DNA of 29,535 bases from NCBI GenBank assembly GCA_964632365.1, contig CAZWDR010000024.1, positions 1 to 29,535 of the forward strand, given 5' to 3'. The notes under the pieces were generated by a model. The model worked only from the letters and a program-made list of their open reading frames with translations, searched no databases and had not been told where the DNA came from. The translations under genes were made by a program, and so were the position numbers. Numbering within the stretch: the first letter of the stretch is position 1; every line of letters begins with the position of its first letter. Below are positions 14,956 to 22,718 of this stretch, piece after piece. Origin of the DNA: ZC4RG30 sp964632365. Lineage in GTDB: Bacteria > Pseudomonadota > Gammaproteobacteria > Steroidobacterales > Steroidobacteraceae.

Positions 14956-15579
14956 ATGGAACAGTGGAACCGCTGGACCCAGGACTGGATCGCCGCCCTG
15001 CCCGCAGTTGCGTACCTGCTGCTGATCCTGGCTGGGGCATGGCTGCTGCGCCGGATGGTGCGCGTGCTGTTCCGGCGCCTCGGGGACCGCTCGCTGCTGC
15101 CGCCGGAGGTGGCGCAGGGGCTGCTGCGCGTCGCGTCGTTCCTGATCACCGCCGGCGCGGTGCTGCTGATCCTGGATCTGTGGGGTGTCTCGGCGACGGT
15201 GCTGTGGACCGCGTTCACCGGCTTCGCCGCCGTCGCTGCCGTGGCGTTCTTTGCGGCGTGGAGCGTGCTGTCGAACATCTTCTGCACCCTGCTGATCGCG
15301 GCGACGCGCCCGTTTCGCCTGCTGGACCACGTCGAGCTGCTCGAGAACGGCGAGGCCCGGGGCCTGCGCGGGCAGGTCATCGACGTGAACCTGATCTATA
15401 CGACCTTGCAGGAGACCACCAGCGGCGCCGAGGCGGGCACGGTGCTGCAGATTCCCAACAGCCTGTTCTTCCAGCGGACGCTGCGGCGCTGGCGCGGCGG
15501 TGCGACGCCACCGGCCCGCACCGCGATGGAAGTCACGGAGCGCCCTGTGCCGCCGGCGCGGGACCCTGCGCCTCCCTGA
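14956..15579 (+). CDS. Small-conductance mechanosensitive channel (MscS family)
   Basis: 207-residue membrane protein of the MscS family, which opens under membrane tension to release solutes. Three hydrophobic segments are visible: about 17-31, 56-73 and 80-97. They are followed by the pore-helix and beta-domain motif AAWSVLSNIFCTLLIAATRP, FRLLDHVELL, GLRGQVIDVNLIYTTLQ and VLQIPNSLFFQRTLRRW, all typical of MscS. It is shorter than E. coli MscS (286) and ends soon after the beta domain, lacking the C-terminal alpha/beta portal domain. The tail (PPARTAMEVTERPVPPARDP) is Pro/Arg-rich. The last 47 bases overlap the convergent panE gene. Confidence 0.82.
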   Translation: MEQWNRWTQDWIAALPAVAYLLLILAGAWLLRRMVRVLFRRLGDRSLLPPEVAQGLLRVASFLITAGAVLLILDLWGVSATVLWTAFTGFAAVAAVAFFAAWSVLSNIFCTLLIAATRPFRLLDHVELLENGEARGLRGQVIDVNLIYTTLQETTSGAEAGTVLQIPNSLFFQRTLRRWRGGATPPARTAMEVTERPVPPARDPAPP

Positions 15580-16450
15580 TCTTCACCAGCGTGCAGACGA
15601 GGCGGTTCAGTGGCACGGCGATGCCATGCCGCTGCGCGCAGCGGACCACGTGCCCGTTGATGTAGTCGATCTCCGAGGGGCGGCCGCGCGCAAGATCCTG
15701 CGCGGTGGAGGACCGCTGCTGCGCCATGCTGCGCGAGAGCGAAAGAACCTCGTCCCACAGCGAGTCGCCCGGAACGTGTCCTTCCGCGGCGGCCACGGCC
15801 ACGCATTCGTCGAACAGCCCCCGCATCGCCGCTTCGATGCCGTCATGGCGGATGAGCTCGCCGTAGGGCAGTTGCGTCAGCGCGGACAGCGCGTTGTAGG
15901 TGCAGTTGGCGGCGAGCTTCGCCCACAGCGCGTCCATGACGCGGGCCGTCACGCTCACGGGCACGCCCGCCGCGTCGAACGCCGCGGCAATGGCATCGCT
16001 GCCTCGCCCCGGCCCGATCACCAGTTCACCGCGCCCGTGGTGGATGACATGTCCCGGCGCCGGGGACTCGACCGCCACGTAGACCGCCGCCGGCAGCGCC
16101 GGGATGCCCAGCACCTGCGAGAGACGCTGCGCGTTGTCCACCCCGTTCTGCAGGCACAGCACGGTGCAGTCGGGAGAAAGGAACGGCCGCAGCGATTCGC
16201 CGCTGGCCTCGGTGTGCTGCGACTTCACGCAGAACAGCACCAGCCCGGCGCCGGTTGCGGCGGCCGGCTCAGTGCTGGACGGAATGGGCAGATGCCCGTC
16301 GAAGTCCCTCGCCTGGAGACGCAGCCCGCGGGCCTGCAGCGCCTGCGCCGTCGCACCGCGCGCAATCAGCACCACCTCGTGCCCTGCCTGATGCAGCCTG
16401 GCGCCGAAATAGCTGCCGACGGCACCCGCGCCCATGACTGCGATCTTCAT
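15533..16450 (-). CDS. panE: 2-dehydropantoate 2-reductase (ketopantoate reductase)
   Basis: 305-residue NADPH-dependent reductase converting 2-dehydropantoate to pantoate in pantothenate/CoA synthesis. Seen: Rossmann GAGAVG at 7-12, CVKS at 74-77 with Lys76, LQNGVDN at 100-106, and WAKLAANCTYNALSALT near 176-192, holding the catalytic Lys178 and Asn182/Asn186 region. The start, ATG 16450, is preceded by AGGAGACAT. Length matches the family. Many paralogues of PanE act on other 2-oxo acids, so pantoate is likely, not certain. It is divergent from the SulP gene and overlaps the MscS gene tail to tail by 47 bases. A TAGAAT box sits 23 bases upstream. Confidence 0.85.
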   Translation of the reverse strand: MKIAVMGAGAVGSYFGARLHQAGHEVVLIARGATAQALQARGLRLQARDFDGHLPIPSSTEPAAATGAGLVLFCVKSQHTEASGESLRPFLSPDCTVLCLQNGVDNAQRLSQVLGIPALPAAVYVAVESPAPGHVIHHGRGELVIGPGRGSDAIAAAFDAAGVPVSVTARVMDALWAKLAANCTYNALSALTQLPYGELIRHDGIEAAMRGLFDECVAVAAAEGHVPGDSLWDEVLSLSRSMAQQRSSTAQDLARGRPSEIDYINGHVVRCAQRHGIAVPLNRLVCTLVKIREAQGPAPAAQGAP

Positions 16451-16472
16451 ATGTCTCCTGCCCGTTGAAGCG

Positions 16473-16478
16473 ATTCTA
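16473..16478 (-). promoter_or_regulatory. TAGAAT -10-like box of panE
   Basis: Read on the minus strand the box is TAGAAT, 22 bases before ATG 16450. Transcript start would be near 16466, giving a 16-base leader containing AGGAG. No convincing -35 box. Confidence 0.4.
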
Positions 16479-16557
16479 GCGCACGCGAATGCACACCCGC
16501 GGCGGCACTGACTGCCGCTGGCAATCGAGCCACGGCGGGGATATCCCGCGCCTGCGC

Positions 16558-16563
16558 TATCAT
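16558..16563 (+). promoter_or_regulatory. TATCAT -10-like box of the SulP gene
   Basis: TATCAT lies 44 bases upstream of the CTG/TTG start region, with a start near 16570. No clear -35 box. Confidence 0.35.
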
Positions 16564-16612
16564 TCGCGCCCGTTGCCTGCCGCCGACGCAGCGCAAGGAA
16601 TCCACACTGTCC

Positions 16613-18103
16613 TTGAACACCCTTTCCTTCGCATCCATCCGCCAGAACTGGCTCACGAACATCCGCGCCGACGTGCTGGCCGGCATTGTCGTGGCGCTGG
16701 CGCTGATTCCGGAGGCCATCGGCTTTTCCATCATCGCCGGCGTGGACCCGCGCGTCGGCCTGTACGCCTCGGTGGTGATCGCGATCGTCATCTCGTTCGC
16801 AGGCGGCAGGCCGGCAATGATTTCCGCGGCCACTGCCGCGACCGCCGTGCTGTTCGGCGCCCTCGTGCGGGAGCATGGCCTGCAATACCTGCTGGCGGCC
16901 ACGCTCCTCGCGGGGCTGATCCAGATCGTCGCCGGCCTGCTGCGCGTGGGCTACATCATGCGGTTCGTGTCCCGTTCGGTGATGACGGGCTTCGTCAATT
17001 CGCTGGCCATCCTGATCTTCATGGCGCAGCTGCCCGAACTCATTGGCGTGACGTGGGAAACCTACGTGCTGATCGCCGCGGGACTCGCGATCATCTACCT
17101 GTTCCCGCGCCTGACCACCGTGGTGCCCTCGCCGCTGGTCTGCATCCTCGTGCTGACGGCGCTGTCATTGATGCTGGGCATCGACATCCGCACCGTCGCG
17201 GACCTCGGCGAGCTGCCGGATGCACTGCCGGTGCTGCTGTTCCCGGACATCCCGCTGAACCTGCAGACCCTGTGGATCATCCTGCCCACCTCGGCCGCAG
17301 CCGCAGCCGTGGGATTGCTGGAGAGCCTGCTCACCGCGTCCATCGTGGACCAGATGACCGACACCGGCAGCGACAAGAACCGCGAAAGCATCGGGCAGGG
17401 GCTGGCCAACATCGCGAGCGGCCTGTTTGGCGGCATGGCCGGCTGCGCGATGATCGGGCAGTCGGTGATCAACGTGCGCTCCGGCGGACGAACACGGCTG
17501 TCCACGCTGACCGCGGGGGTGTTCCTGCTGTTCCTGCTGATGGTGCTCGGCGATCTGGTGGGGCTGATCCCGATGCCGGCGCTGGTGGCCATCATGATCA
17601 TGGTGTCGGTGGGCACGTTCAGCTGGTCATCCCTTGCCGACCTGCGGCATCACCCGCGCCGCTCCAGCGTGGTGATGCTGGCCACGGTGGTGACGGTCGT
17701 CAGCACCCACAATCTCGCGTTGGGCGTGGGCGTGGGCGTGCTGCTGTCCGGCATCTTCTTCGCATGGAAGGTGGCGCAGATCCTGCGCGTCACCTCTTCA
17801 TTGTCGCCGGACGGCCGGCACCGGCACTATCGCGTCGAGGGGCAGGTGTTCTTCGCCTCGGCTGATGATTTCCTCGCCGCTTTTGATGTCAACGAGGCAC
17901 TGGAATCGGTGACGATCGACCTCGGGCGGGCGCACATCTGGGACCTCACCGGCGTCAACGCCATCGACAAGGTCGTCGTGAAGTTCCGCAAGGCCGGCGT
18001 CGAAGCCCGGGTGGAAGGCCTGAACGATGCCAGCGCCACCATCATGGACCGGTTTGCACTGCAGGACCGGCCCAACGCGATCGAGAAAGTGCTGGGGCAC
18101 TGA
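16613..18103 (+). CDS. SulP/SLC26-family anion transporter with C-terminal STAS domain
   Basis: 496-residue inner-membrane transporter for sulfate, bicarbonate or similar anions. About 10-14 hydrophobic segments; the SulP signature ALIPEAIGFSIIAGVDPRVGL is near 29-49 and GGRPAMISAATAATAVL near 64-80. The C-terminal STAS domain (about 400-494) includes SADDFLAAF and ITIDLGRAHIWDLTGVNAID-like order. Start is unusual: no ATG is in frame. TTG 16613 is the first listed start, but AAGGAA (16595-16600) is spaced 13 bases from it and only 7 from an in-frame CTG at 16607. CTG or TTG initiation is needed. The substrate cannot be read. It has an aac(3)-type gene 42 bases downstream with its own promoter box. 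Confidence 0.85.
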   Translation: MNTLSFASIRQNWLTNIRADVLAGIVVALALIPEAIGFSIIAGVDPRVGLYASVVIAIVISFAGGRPAMISAATAATAVLFGALVREHGLQYLLAATLLAGLIQIVAGLLRVGYIMRFVSRSVMTGFVNSLAILIFMAQLPELIGVTWETYVLIAAGLAIIYLFPRLTTVVPSPLVCILVLTALSLMLGIDIRTVADLGELPDALPVLLFPDIPLNLQTLWIILPTSAAAAAVGLLESLLTASIVDQMTDTGSDKNRESIGQGLANIASGLFGGMAGCAMIGQSVINVRSGGRTRLSTLTAGVFLLFLLMVLGDLVGLIPMPALVAIMIMVSVGTFSWSSLADLRHHPRRSSVVMLATVVTVVSTHNLALGVGVGVLLSGIFFAWKVAQILRVTSSLSPDGRHRHYRVEGQVFFASADDFLAAFDVNEALESVTIDLGRAHIWDLTGVNAIDKVVVKFRKAGVEARVEGLNDASATIMDRFALQDRPNAIEKVLGH

Positions 18104-18133
18104 GGGCGTTTTCCGCACCGCTGCCGGCGCGCA

Positions 18134-18139
18134 TAGAAT
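18134..18139 (+). promoter_or_regulatory. TAGAAT -10-like box giving a leaderless aac(3)-like transcript
   Basis: TAGAAT ends six bases before ATG 18146, so the expected transcript start falls on the A of the start codon. No Shine-Dalgarno precedes the ATG. The -35 area (TTCCGC at 17-base spacing) is weak. Confidence 0.45.
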
Positions 18140-18145
18140 CGCGCG

Positions 18146-18625
18146 ATGACGGACGCACCGGCCGATTTCCAGGTGGAAGTGCTGACCTGCGGCGACGTGC
18201 GCACGCTGCGCGCCATGCTCGGCCTCTTCGGCCGCGCATTCGACGATCCGCAGTCCTATCTTGCGAACCCGCCGGATGATGCCTATCTGGACACGCTGCT
18301 CGCCCGCGACACCTTCGTCGCGATCGCGGCGCTGCAGGCCGGTCACGTGATCGGCGCACTGGCCGGCTACGTGCTGCCGAAGTTCGAGCAGGCGCGGTCG
18401 GAGTTCTACATCTATGACCTGGCGGTGGATGCCGTTCACCGCCGCCGCGGAATCGCCACGTCGATGATCCGCAGGTTGCAGCGGCATCTGGCTGCCGGCG
18501 ACACGCACGTCATCTTCGTGCAGGCCGACCATGGCGACGAGGCGGCGATCGCGCTGTACACGAAACTGGGGATCCGCGAGGACGTGCTGCATTTCGACCT
18601 GCAGCCCCCTCCCCGCCGGCCCTGA
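18146..18625 (+). CDS. AAC(3)-I-type aminoglycoside N-acetyltransferase homologue
   Basis: 159-residue GNAT enzyme, very like AAC(3)-I, which acetylates the 3-amino group of gentamicin-type aminoglycosides. From memory of AAC(3)-Ia, matching stretches are LFGRAFDDPQSYLANPPDDAY, YVLPKFEQARSEFYIYDLAV, HRRRGIAT at 98-105 (acetyl-CoA loop R-x-x-G-x-A), IFVQADHGDEAAIALYTKLG and IREDVLHFDL. Length also matches. Resistance in this host is not shown; the fold and motifs support acetyltransferase activity. No integron, transposon or IS element lies nearby, and base use is like its neighbours, so it appears to be a resident chromosomal gene. It lies 42 bases after the SulP gene, with its own -10-like box. 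Confidence 0.85.
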   Translation: MTDAPADFQVEVLTCGDVRTLRAMLGLFGRAFDDPQSYLANPPDDAYLDTLLARDTFVAIAALQAGHVIGALAGYVLPKFEQARSEFYIYDLAVDAVHRRRGIATSMIRRLQRHLAAGDTHVIFVQADHGDEAAIALYTKLGIREDVLHFDLQPPPRRP

Positions 18626-18682
18626 ACGCCAGCGCCCGCCTCCAACAGCTTCATGCGGATGCCTGTCGAGGATCCCGTGATC

Positions 18683-19258
18683 TCAGGATTCCGACGGATC
18701 GTCCGGCAGGCGTTCGGGACCGGGCCGCTGCGCCAGCTTGCGCTGCAGGGAGCGGCGATGGGCGCCGAGCAGCCGCGCGGCCGCGGAGATGTTGCCGTCG
18801 GTCTCGGTGAGCGCCTGCTGGATGTGCTCCCATTCCACCCGCGCCAGCGGCACCATCGTGGATTCCGGCTCCGGCGCTTCCTCGCTCGCCTCGCCATCGA
18901 GCACCTTCACGATCGCATCGGCGGTCAGCGGCTTCATCAGGTAATGGTCCGCGCCGCGCTTGATCGCCTCCACGGCGGTGGCCACGCTGGCGTAGCCGGT
19001 CACCAGCACGATGCGCATGTCGGCGCGGATCGCGCGCAGCGGTTCGATCAGCTTCAGCCCGGACTCGGCGCCCAGACGCAGGTCGACCAGCGCGAATTGC
19101 GGCGAATGGTTGCGGGCCAGCTCCAGCGCCTGTGCGATGTCGCCCGCGAGCAGCGACTGGATGCCGCGCTTCGCCAGCGAACGCTGCAAGGTCGCAAGGT
19201 ACAGCGCGTTGTCGTCCACGAGCAGCCCGACCCGCGGGTTCTGGCCAGGGGCACTCAT
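18683..19258 (-). CDS. RegA/PrrA/ActR-type response regulator
   Basis: 191-residue DNA-binding response regulator of the redox-responsive RegA/PrrA family. Receiver domain (about 9-122) holds Asp15-Asp16, phospho-acceptor Asp59 in LVDLRLG, Thr87 and Lys109 in MKP. After a Glu/Pro-rich linker (123-137) comes a Fis-type helix-turn-helix: WEHIQQALTETDGNISAAARL then GAHRRSLQRKLAQRP, nearly the RegA pattern. Starts at ATG 19258; its ATGA overlaps the stop of the kinase gene (19255) by four bases, showing coupling. Nearly certainly the partner of the kinase upstream. Regulated genes are not known here; the divergent TonB receptor is a possible target by position. Confidence 0.88.
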   Translation of the reverse strand: MSAPGQNPRVGLLVDDNALYLATLQRSLAKRGIQSLLAGDIAQALELARNHSPQFALVDLRLGAESGLKLIEPLRAIRADMRIVLVTGYASVATAVEAIKRGADHYLMKPLTADAIVKVLDGEASEEAPEPESTMVPLARVEWEHIQQALTETDGNISAAARLLGAHRRSLQRKLAQRPGPERLPDDPSES

Positions 19259-20487
19259 GCCGGCGAAGTCACCGGCAGCTCGAAGGACACCACCACGCCC
19301 GCGCCGCGCGCGGCGGCCTCCATCGACAATGTGCCCCCCAGCCGTTCCACCGTGGCATGCGAGAGCGCCAGCCCGATGCCCAGTCCGTGCGGCTTGTCGC
19401 TGCGGAACAAGGTGCCAGGCAGCGGCGCCGCAGTCTGCGCGAAGCCCGCGCCGTAGTCGCGGATCACCGCGCGCATGCCCGCACCGCGCGCTTCCACGTG
19501 CAGGTCCACCTGCGTGGAGCCGGCCTGCGCGCTGGCCTCCGCCGCGTTGTTCAGCAGCGCCTGCAGCAGATGGCCGATCGCCGGATCGACCGCAGACAAG
19601 CCGGCCGAAGTGCCGGTGCGGCGCAGGTCGACGGTCGGGCGCAGCAGCTGCCAGCGCTCGATCACCTGCTCGACGTCGACCGCACCGCCGCGACCGCCTT
19701 CGCCGGCACTGGCCGGGCGCGCAAGATCGCGCACGCGGTCGCGGCACACCTCGAGCAGCGCGCGCATCGTCGCGTATTCGTCGCGACGCGCATCGGTGGC
19801 CTCGCCCTGCAGGTCCTCGACCATCAGCGTCAAGGTGGCCAGCGGCGTGTTCAGCTCGTGCGCCACCGACGCCGCGTGCGTGGCCAGCGCGACGATGCCC
19901 TCGTTGCGGGCGAAGCGCTCCTGCAGTCGCGCGACCTGGCGCTCGCTGTGTCGCCATGCCGCCGCGAGCCGCGTGAAGAACACCAGCACCACCACGGCCG
20001 ACACCACGAAGTTCGCGAGCATGCCGGCCTTGTGCAGGCCGAAGGATCCGCCAGCCAGGCCATGCACATGCGGCAGCGGCTGCGCCAGCCAGGCCGACAG
20101 CACATAGCCGAGCACACTGGCCGCGGCCGCGGCCCACATCCAGCGGCCGGGGAGCGCGAGGATGGCCAGCGCGATGGGCAGCAGGAACAGCGAGGAGAAC
20201 GGATTCTCGATGCCTCCGCTCCATCCGACCATCCAGGCCAGCAGCGCCACGTCGACCAGCAGATGGCAGAGCACCTCCGGATGGCCGGGTGCAGGCGGCC
20301 GCCGCACGCGCCAGGTCGCATACACATTGAACAGGCCCAGCGCGGTGATGCCGGCCCACAGTGGCGCGGCCGGCAGCGGCACGTCCAGCCATCGGGTGAC
20401 CAGCAGCAGGGTCGACACCTCGCCCGCCAGCGCCAGCCAGCGCAGGTTGCACAGCACGGTGAGGAAGGGGCGACTGATACCCGGCAT
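19255..20487 (-). CDS. RegB/PrrB-type redox-sensing histidine kinase
   Basis: 410-residue membrane kinase. N-terminal half has about 6 membrane segments (roughly 11-170). Seen: GGIENPF at 91-97 followed by FLLPIALAILALP, the quinone-binding GGxxNPF motif of RegB; H-box VAHELNTPLATL with His210; Cys248 in LLEVCRDRVRDL, at the position of the redox cysteine of RegB (Cys265 in Rhodobacter, from memory); N-box LLNNAAEAS; G-boxes DYGAGFA and GLGIGLALSHATV. So it probably senses redox or quinone state and phosphorylates the RegA-like partner. Start ATG 20487 (open frame to 20535 lacks resemblance), 7 bases after a TAGAAT box, with no ribosome site. The 4-base overlap with the regulator gene supports an operon. 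Confidence 0.88.
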   Translation of the reverse strand: MPGISRPFLTVLCNLRWLALAGEVSTLLLVTRWLDVPLPAAPLWAGITALGLFNVYATWRVRRPPAPGHPEVLCHLLVDVALLAWMVGWSGGIENPFSSLFLLPIALAILALPGRWMWAAAAASVLGYVLSAWLAQPLPHVHGLAGGSFGLHKAGMLANFVVSAVVVLVFFTRLAAAWRHSERQVARLQERFARNEGIVALATHAASVAHELNTPLATLTLMVEDLQGEATDARRDEYATMRALLEVCRDRVRDLARPASAGEGGRGGAVDVEQVIERWQLLRPTVDLRRTGTSAGLSAVDPAIGHLLQALLNNAAEASAQAGSTQVDLHVEARGAGMRAVIRDYGAGFAQTAAPLPGTLFRSDKPHGLGIGLALSHATVERLGGTLSMEAAARGAGVVVSFELPVTSPA

Positions 20488-20494
20488 GGCGTGG

Positions 20495-20500
20495 ATTCTA
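20495..20500 (-). promoter_or_regulatory. TAGAAT -10-like box of the RegB/RegA-type operon
   Basis: On the minus strand TAGAAT is followed by seven bases and then ATG 20487, so the transcript would start at or one base before the start codon (leaderless). No good -35 box is seen. Confidence 0.4.
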
Positions 20501-20566
20501 CTGCGGCATTCCCCGGCAGCCCGTCGCTGCGACATTCTGCCGCACGCGCCTTTGGACGGCGTTTCC

Positions 20567-20572
20567 TAGAAT
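20567..20572 (+). promoter_or_regulatory. TAGAAT -10-like box of the TonB receptor gene
   Basis: TAGAAT is 51 bases before ATG 20624, giving a leader of about 45 bases that carries GAGGATCC. No good -35 box. It is divergent from the RegB-type promoter, 66 bases away. Confidence 0.35.
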
Positions 20573-20623
20573 CCATCGCGTTGGCGCGGCAGGTGGCCGC
20601 GCGAGAACTTCGAGGATCCTTGC

Positions 20624-22702
20624 ATGTCCAGTTCCGCGTCCGATTCCCGATCCGGCCTGTTGCGGGTCCTGGTCGCCGGCGGCGTGACGCTGGCGGCCCC
20701 GGTCGTCACCACGGCCGCACAGCCGGAAGCGGACGCCACGCTGCAGACCGTGGTGGTCACCGCGCAGCGGCTGGGCGCCGACCTGGAACGTGAAGTGGCC
20801 GTCACGCCCGGCGCGGTGACCCTCATCGACGGACAGGCCCTGCAGCAGCGCGGCGTGACGCATCTTGCCGATGTGCTGCGCCAGGTGCCGGGCGTCTTCG
20901 CCGAGAGCTACAGCGGCACCGACGAGGTGTTCTATTCCAGCCGCGGCTCGAACCTCGATTCCACCGACTATGACCGCAACGGAATCCGCTTCTTCCAGGA
21001 TGGCCTGCCGCTCACCGCCGCCGATGGCAACAACCACAACCGTGGCCCGGACCCGCTGAATGCGCGCTTCGTGACGGTGGCGCACGGTGCGAATGCGCTG
21101 GCGTATGGCGCCAGCACGCTGGGCGGCGCCATCGATTTCACCACGCCCACTGCGCGCGACACGGCCCCGCGCGTCGCACTGTCAGGCGGCAGCTTCGGAC
21201 AATGGGGTGCGCACGCGACGCTGTCCGAAGTCGCAGGCAACTTCGACGGGCTGGTGACGCTCGCAACCCAGCAGCGCGACGGCTATCGCCGTCACAGCCA
21301 GCAGGACCGCCGCAACGTGCATGCGAATCTGGGATGGCGGTCTTCGGCGAACGTGTCGACGCGCCTGTATGGGGCGTGGAGCGACTATTCCGTCGAGCTG
21401 CCGCGGGAGATCTCCCGCGCGGCGCTGCGCGCGGAACCCCGGGCCGCGCGGCCCGATGCACTGCTGGGCGACCATCGCAAGGACCTGACCGCCTGGCGTG
21501 TCGCGTTCAAGACCACGGCGTCGCAGTTCGCCGGCGGGACCTTCGAGATCGGCGCCTCGCATGAGCGCCAGTCGCTGTTCCATCCGATTGTCAGCACGCC
21601 GTTCTTCAGCCTGCTGATCGACACCGATCATCGCGACACAGCCACGATGCTGCGCTTTCGCCGCCAGGCCGGCACGCATGACGTGACGCTGGGCGCGAAC
21701 CTCGCGTGGTCGTCGATGCGCGGCGGCAACTTCCAGAACCTGGGCGGCGCGCGCGGGGACCTCATGTACCCCACCGACGACCGCGCCCGCAGCGTCGAAG
21801 TCCATGCGCTGGACCGCTGGCGCTTCGCACCGCGCTGGACGCTGGTCTACGGCGCGCAGTTCGCGCACGGAATGCGCGATGTGGGCGGATTCGACGCCAC
21901 CTACAACGCCGTGAATCCCCGCGTGGGGCTGATCCGCGACTTCGGGCGTGCCGCGCAGTGGTTCGCGAGCGCCGGACGCATCCACGAAGCCCCCACCACC
22001 TATGAACTGACCGACGATCTGAGCGGCGGCACGCACGCGCTGGATGCGATGCATGGCCTGGGCGTGGAATCCGGATTGCGCGGCGAAACCTGGCGCGGCG
22101 TGGGACAACTGCACTGGCACGTCACGGCGTATTACAACGCGCTGCGCGACGAGATCCTCTCGGTGGATGATCCCGCGGCACCCGGAACCAGCCTCTCGAC
22201 GAACATCCCGCGGACGACGCACGCCGGCGTGGAAGCATTGTTCGGCGGCCGCTTCACGCTGCGCGGCCCGCTGCGCCTGGAGCCGGTGATCTCAGCGACC
22301 TACAACGCGTTCAACTTCGATGACCACGCCAGCTACCATGACAACCGCCTGGCCTCGGCACCGCGCTGGTTTGCGCGCGGCGAGGTGATGCTGGCGCACG
22401 TGGCGGGCTTTTCCGCCGGGCCGACCTTCGATTTCGTCGGCCCGCGACATGCGGACTTTGCCAATTCCTACCGGGTCGGCACCTATGGACTGCTGGGCGC
22501 ACGCGCGTTGGTGGAAGCCGGACGCTGGCAGTTCTTCATCGAGGGCCGCAACCTGCTGGATCGAAGGCATGCCGCCACGGTGCTGGCGCGCGATGTCGCA
22601 GCGAGCGATGCGCAGGTGCTGTTTCCCGGCGCCCCGCGGTCGGTGCATCTGGGTGCCGCTTACGATTTCCAGTCGGTGGGCGGGCTTCGGCGCAGACGAT
22701 GA
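20624..22702 (+). CDS. TonB-dependent outer-membrane receptor
   Basis: 692-residue outer-membrane receptor. From ATG 20624 (GAGG 9 bases upstream) a signal peptide runs to about 32 (cleaved near VTTAA-QPEA). A TonB box-like stretch follows (TLQTVVVTAQRLG, 39-51). The plug domain is recognised by ALQQRGVTHLADVLRQVPGV, then SRGSNLDSTDYDRNGIRFFQ and GANALAYGASTLGGAIDF. The remaining part is a long beta-barrel of short alternating strands rich in Tyr, Phe and Arg. The barrel appears to end at VHLGAAYDF, and 10 further residues follow (QSVGGLRRRR), unusual because such proteins normally end in Phe or Trp. Ligand is not identifiable; overall look is closest to FecA-like siderophore receptors. No sigma/anti-sigma pair is adjacent. 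Confidence 0.88.
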   Translation: MSSSASDSRSGLLRVLVAGGVTLAAPVVTTAAQPEADATLQTVVVTAQRLGADLEREVAVTPGAVTLIDGQALQQRGVTHLADVLRQVPGVFAESYSGTDEVFYSSRGSNLDSTDYDRNGIRFFQDGLPLTAADGNNHNRGPDPLNARFVTVAHGANALAYGASTLGGAIDFTTPTARDTAPRVALSGGSFGQWGAHATLSEVAGNFDGLVTLATQQRDGYRRHSQQDRRNVHANLGWRSSANVSTRLYGAWSDYSVELPREISRAALRAEPRAARPDALLGDHRKDLTAWRVAFKTTASQFAGGTFEIGASHERQSLFHPIVSTPFFSLLIDTDHRDTATMLRFRRQAGTHDVTLGANLAWSSMRGGNFQNLGGARGDLMYPTDDRARSVEVHALDRWRFAPRWTLVYGAQFAHGMRDVGGFDATYNAVNPRVGLIRDFGRAAQWFASAGRIHEAPTTYELTDDLSGGTHALDAMHGLGVESGLRGETWRGVGQLHWHVTAYYNALRDEILSVDDPAAPGTSLSTNIPRTTHAGVEALFGGRFTLRGPLRLEPVISATYNAFNFDDHASYHDNRLASAPRWFARGEVMLAHVAGFSAGPTFDFVGPRHADFANSYRVGTYGLLGARALVEAGRWQFFIEGRNLLDRRHAATVLARDVAASDAQVLFPGAPRSVHLGAAYDFQSVGGLRRRR

Positions 22703-22718
22703 GCGCGCCTGGACCGGA

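Noticed and set aside
18683..20452. A 589-codon minus frame running from the response regulator back through the kinase gene
   Set aside because: Only its last 191 codons (from ATG 19258) are real; the first part is an out-of-frame reading of the histidine kinase, so no fusion protein is claimed.
20624..22702. TonB receptor as part of a FecI/FecR-type cell-surface signalling set
   Set aside because: No ECF sigma or anti-sigma gene is next to it and no N-terminal signalling domain is seen ahead of the TonB box.
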